From contig BJOX01000181.1 in the NCBI GenBank assembly GCA_009731375.1, positions 32,230 to 73,251 of the forward strand: a DNA stretch of 41,022 bases. Direction: 5' to 3'. The translations under genes were made by a program, and so were the position numbers. The notes beneath the pieces were generated by a model, which was not told the origin of the DNA, searched no databases, and saw nothing but the letters and a program-made list of their open reading frames with translations. Positions 39,301 through 41,022 of the stretch are shown here, one piece after another; the first letter of the stretch is position 1, and each line of letters opens with the position of its first letter. The stretch comes from Paulinella micropora (Eukaryota; Cercozoa; Imbricatea; Euglyphida).

Positions 39301-41022
39301 CAAAAATGGGTTCTGGCAGATCCCGCTCAGTAGGAAGAGCAGATGGCTGACAGCGTTTGTCGTAGGAATGACGCTGTACCAATGGAAGGTATTGCCAATG
39401 GGTCTGAGGAACTCACCGGGCATATTTCAGGCAGCTATGCAGAAAATGCTGGGTCGGAGATTTGAGGATGGAAGGGCAGGTGGGTTCATGGAGAAATATG
39501 GACAGAAGGCGGAGGATTACGCTTTCTGTTACATAGATGATATTATCATCTACTCCAATACTATGGAGGAACATTTAGCCCACATCCAGGATGTTTTCCG
39601 ACGGGTGAGAGAGTTTGGTCTCAAGGTGAACTTGGACAAGTGCCACTTTGCCACCCGACAGGTGACATACCTGGGATATGATATCTCAAACGGGACAGTG
39701 GCGATTGCGGCTAAGAAAAGGGATGCTGTGGAAGGCATTAAGCGGCCTCAGACGCGGCCGGACCTCCTTCATTGCGCTTGCGCAATACTACAGTCAGTTC
39801 TTTCCCAATGGTCGGATACGGTTAAACCGTTGAGGGAGCTGTACTTGAAAGGCGATATAAGGGAATGGACGCCTAAACAGCAGGAGACGTTCGAGTTCAT
39901 TAAGAAAATGTTGACTCGTGATCCCAACTTTAACAAGGATTGCATCTTGATGATGCCGGATGTTGATAAACAGTATGTGCTGGACACCGACGCGTCTAAG
40001 TACGCGGTCGGGGCAGTCCTACAGCAGTACGATGATAGAGGGGTCTTACGGCCGATAATGTATTTGAGTCGGAAACTCAATAAGGCGGAACAGAACTACT
40101 GTACGAGGCAGAGGGAGGCCTTGGCAGTGGTTCGGTTGTTTATAAGACTCAGGGAATACTTGTGGGGGTCACGGGATATCGTGGTAAGAACGGACTACCA
40201 GAACTTGATGTGGTTAATGACGAACGATTGCACGGGCAGGTTGGCCAGATGGCAGGCCCTACTGTCGTGTTATGACTTCACCGTCAAGTACATTCCCGGC
40301 AAGAAGAATATTGTGGCTGACTCTTTGTCAAGGGTCAATTACTCCACGCCATCCGCATGTCTGGCTGCGATGCAGCAGATGGACGAGTTTGAGGACTTGG
40401 CGTTGAGAGTGGATCAAAAGGATATCTTGCCGGCGAACATGATCTTCTATGCCAATAAGGCACACCCGGGGTCGAGCAGAAAGGAACCTAGGGTGTGGGA
40501 GGCAAGGAAAGGGGAATACAGGAAGGTCATGTTGTCTCAGTTGGAACGGGAGGTTGGCCAAGCAGAGTGCTGTAGAGAGCATTTTGTTGATGAGGCCGTG
40601 CAACGCCTGAAAGAATACGAGGCTGATAAAGCCGCTATTCTGGATGAGGATAAGGCGGAGCATGAGTGTTACTGTTGCCAGGCGCATGCGACACCGGCCA
40701 TCCGAACCTACCTGGAAGACCCGGGCGTGGAAACAGCTCCAGAACCGGAGGTGGTTTCTATGGAACCGCTAAGGGATGCTGAGGGGTCGGGGCCGGATTC
40801 CAGGCCTCAAGTGGGAATCCAGGTAGAGGATGGTACAGTGCGTATTGCGTCACTGGAGGCATGGAGACAGTGCCAGAGGGCCGATGAGGAGTACAAGGGC
40901 TTGATCCAGTACTTTCTGGCGGAGGATGAGCTATTGCTGACGGAAAGAATCCGGACGCAGCTTAAAACTCTGGCATGGCGGGATGGCCTCCTATGGTACA
41001 CAGGCAAGGCAGCCGAAACGGC
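36308..41022 (+). CDS. pol: E6: NC (CCCH), protease-like, RT and RNase H; runs off the window
   Basis: One frame, open by my reading from 36308 to the last base (about 1571 codons), so the ORF is partial. It starts with an acidic stretch, then a CCCH finger C-x9-C-x5-C-x3-H at 36419-36481, an RGG-rich segment (36680-36760), and a basic region. Protease-like domain: ANDTQANINIAG, with Asp at 37550, and the strand LLIGFKQLNKMN. RT: VLDLKNGFWQ and YIDD (39530-39541). RNase H: VLDTDASKYAVG, RTDYQNLMW, NIVADSLSR. The last visible part (WRDGLLWY) corresponds to the region just before the integrase zinc domain in E3. Near 39764-39809 about 15 codons are out of register relative to E3 (see finding), with the frame restored. 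Domain order and many identical motifs show E6 and E3 belong to one clade. Confidence 0.88.

Overview
The window is eukaryotic repeat DNA. It holds about 4 kb of microsatellites and minisatellites followed by a dense pile of retrotransposon remnants. I see no host gene that I can support. The presence of a tyrosine-recombinase (YR) retrotransposon beside Ty3/Gypsy-type elements, very long tetra- and pentanucleotide arrays, and low similarity to elements I recognise suggests a TE-rich protist or alga. I cannot name the organism.

Layout. (1) 1-4040: microsatellite arrays ((TAA)n, (TATG)n, (GATA)n, (CA)n, (CATA)n, (ATTAC)n, (AAGGT)n, (GTAAT)n) interleaved with diverged minisatellite units, plus a minus-strand tRNA-like sequence at 98-169. 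(2) 4041-7133: no supported gene, apart from one arm of an inverted repeat at 6144-6368. (3) 7134-8285 (+): E1, a broken, partly duplicated gag-like gene of unknown family. (4) 8278-11406 (-): E2, a decayed gag-protease region. (5) 11407-14051: non-coding, with two 215-230 bp tandem-repeat copies, the second arm of the inverted repeat and a 10-N gap. (6) 14052-21673 (-): E3, a large Ty3/Gypsy-like element whose gag and 1926-codon pol share one frame and are separated by a single TGA. (7) 21704-25497 (+): E4, a DIRS/PAT-like YR retrotransposon with RT-RNase H, a YR gene, and terminal repeats arranged B1-A2-B2. (8) 25501-33307 (+): E5, a degenerate Ty3-like element with poly-serine and duplicated Cys-motif proteins. 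(9) 33308-41022+ (+): E6, a second element of the E3 clade, still open at the window edge.

Most notable points. In E4 a 179-bp segment bounded by 6-bp inverted repeats is flipped. Its minus strand encodes what looks like the missing N-terminal half of the YR core-binding domain, and turning it back would place it exactly in frame with the rest of YR, starting 8 nt after the RT stop. The same YR gene also contains a canonical-looking -1 slippery heptamer exactly where its frame changes. E3 and E6 form a clade with CCCH-type zinc fingers in place of retroviral CCHC knuckles, a retropepsin-like motif DT[M/Q]A in place of D[S/T]G, and gag and pol in one frame across a stop codon.

The elements carry many lesions: in-frame stops, compensated frameshifts, an integrase with the catalytic Glu changed to Gly, and an RT with YVDN. 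Few could be autonomous as written. E3 pol is the best preserved.
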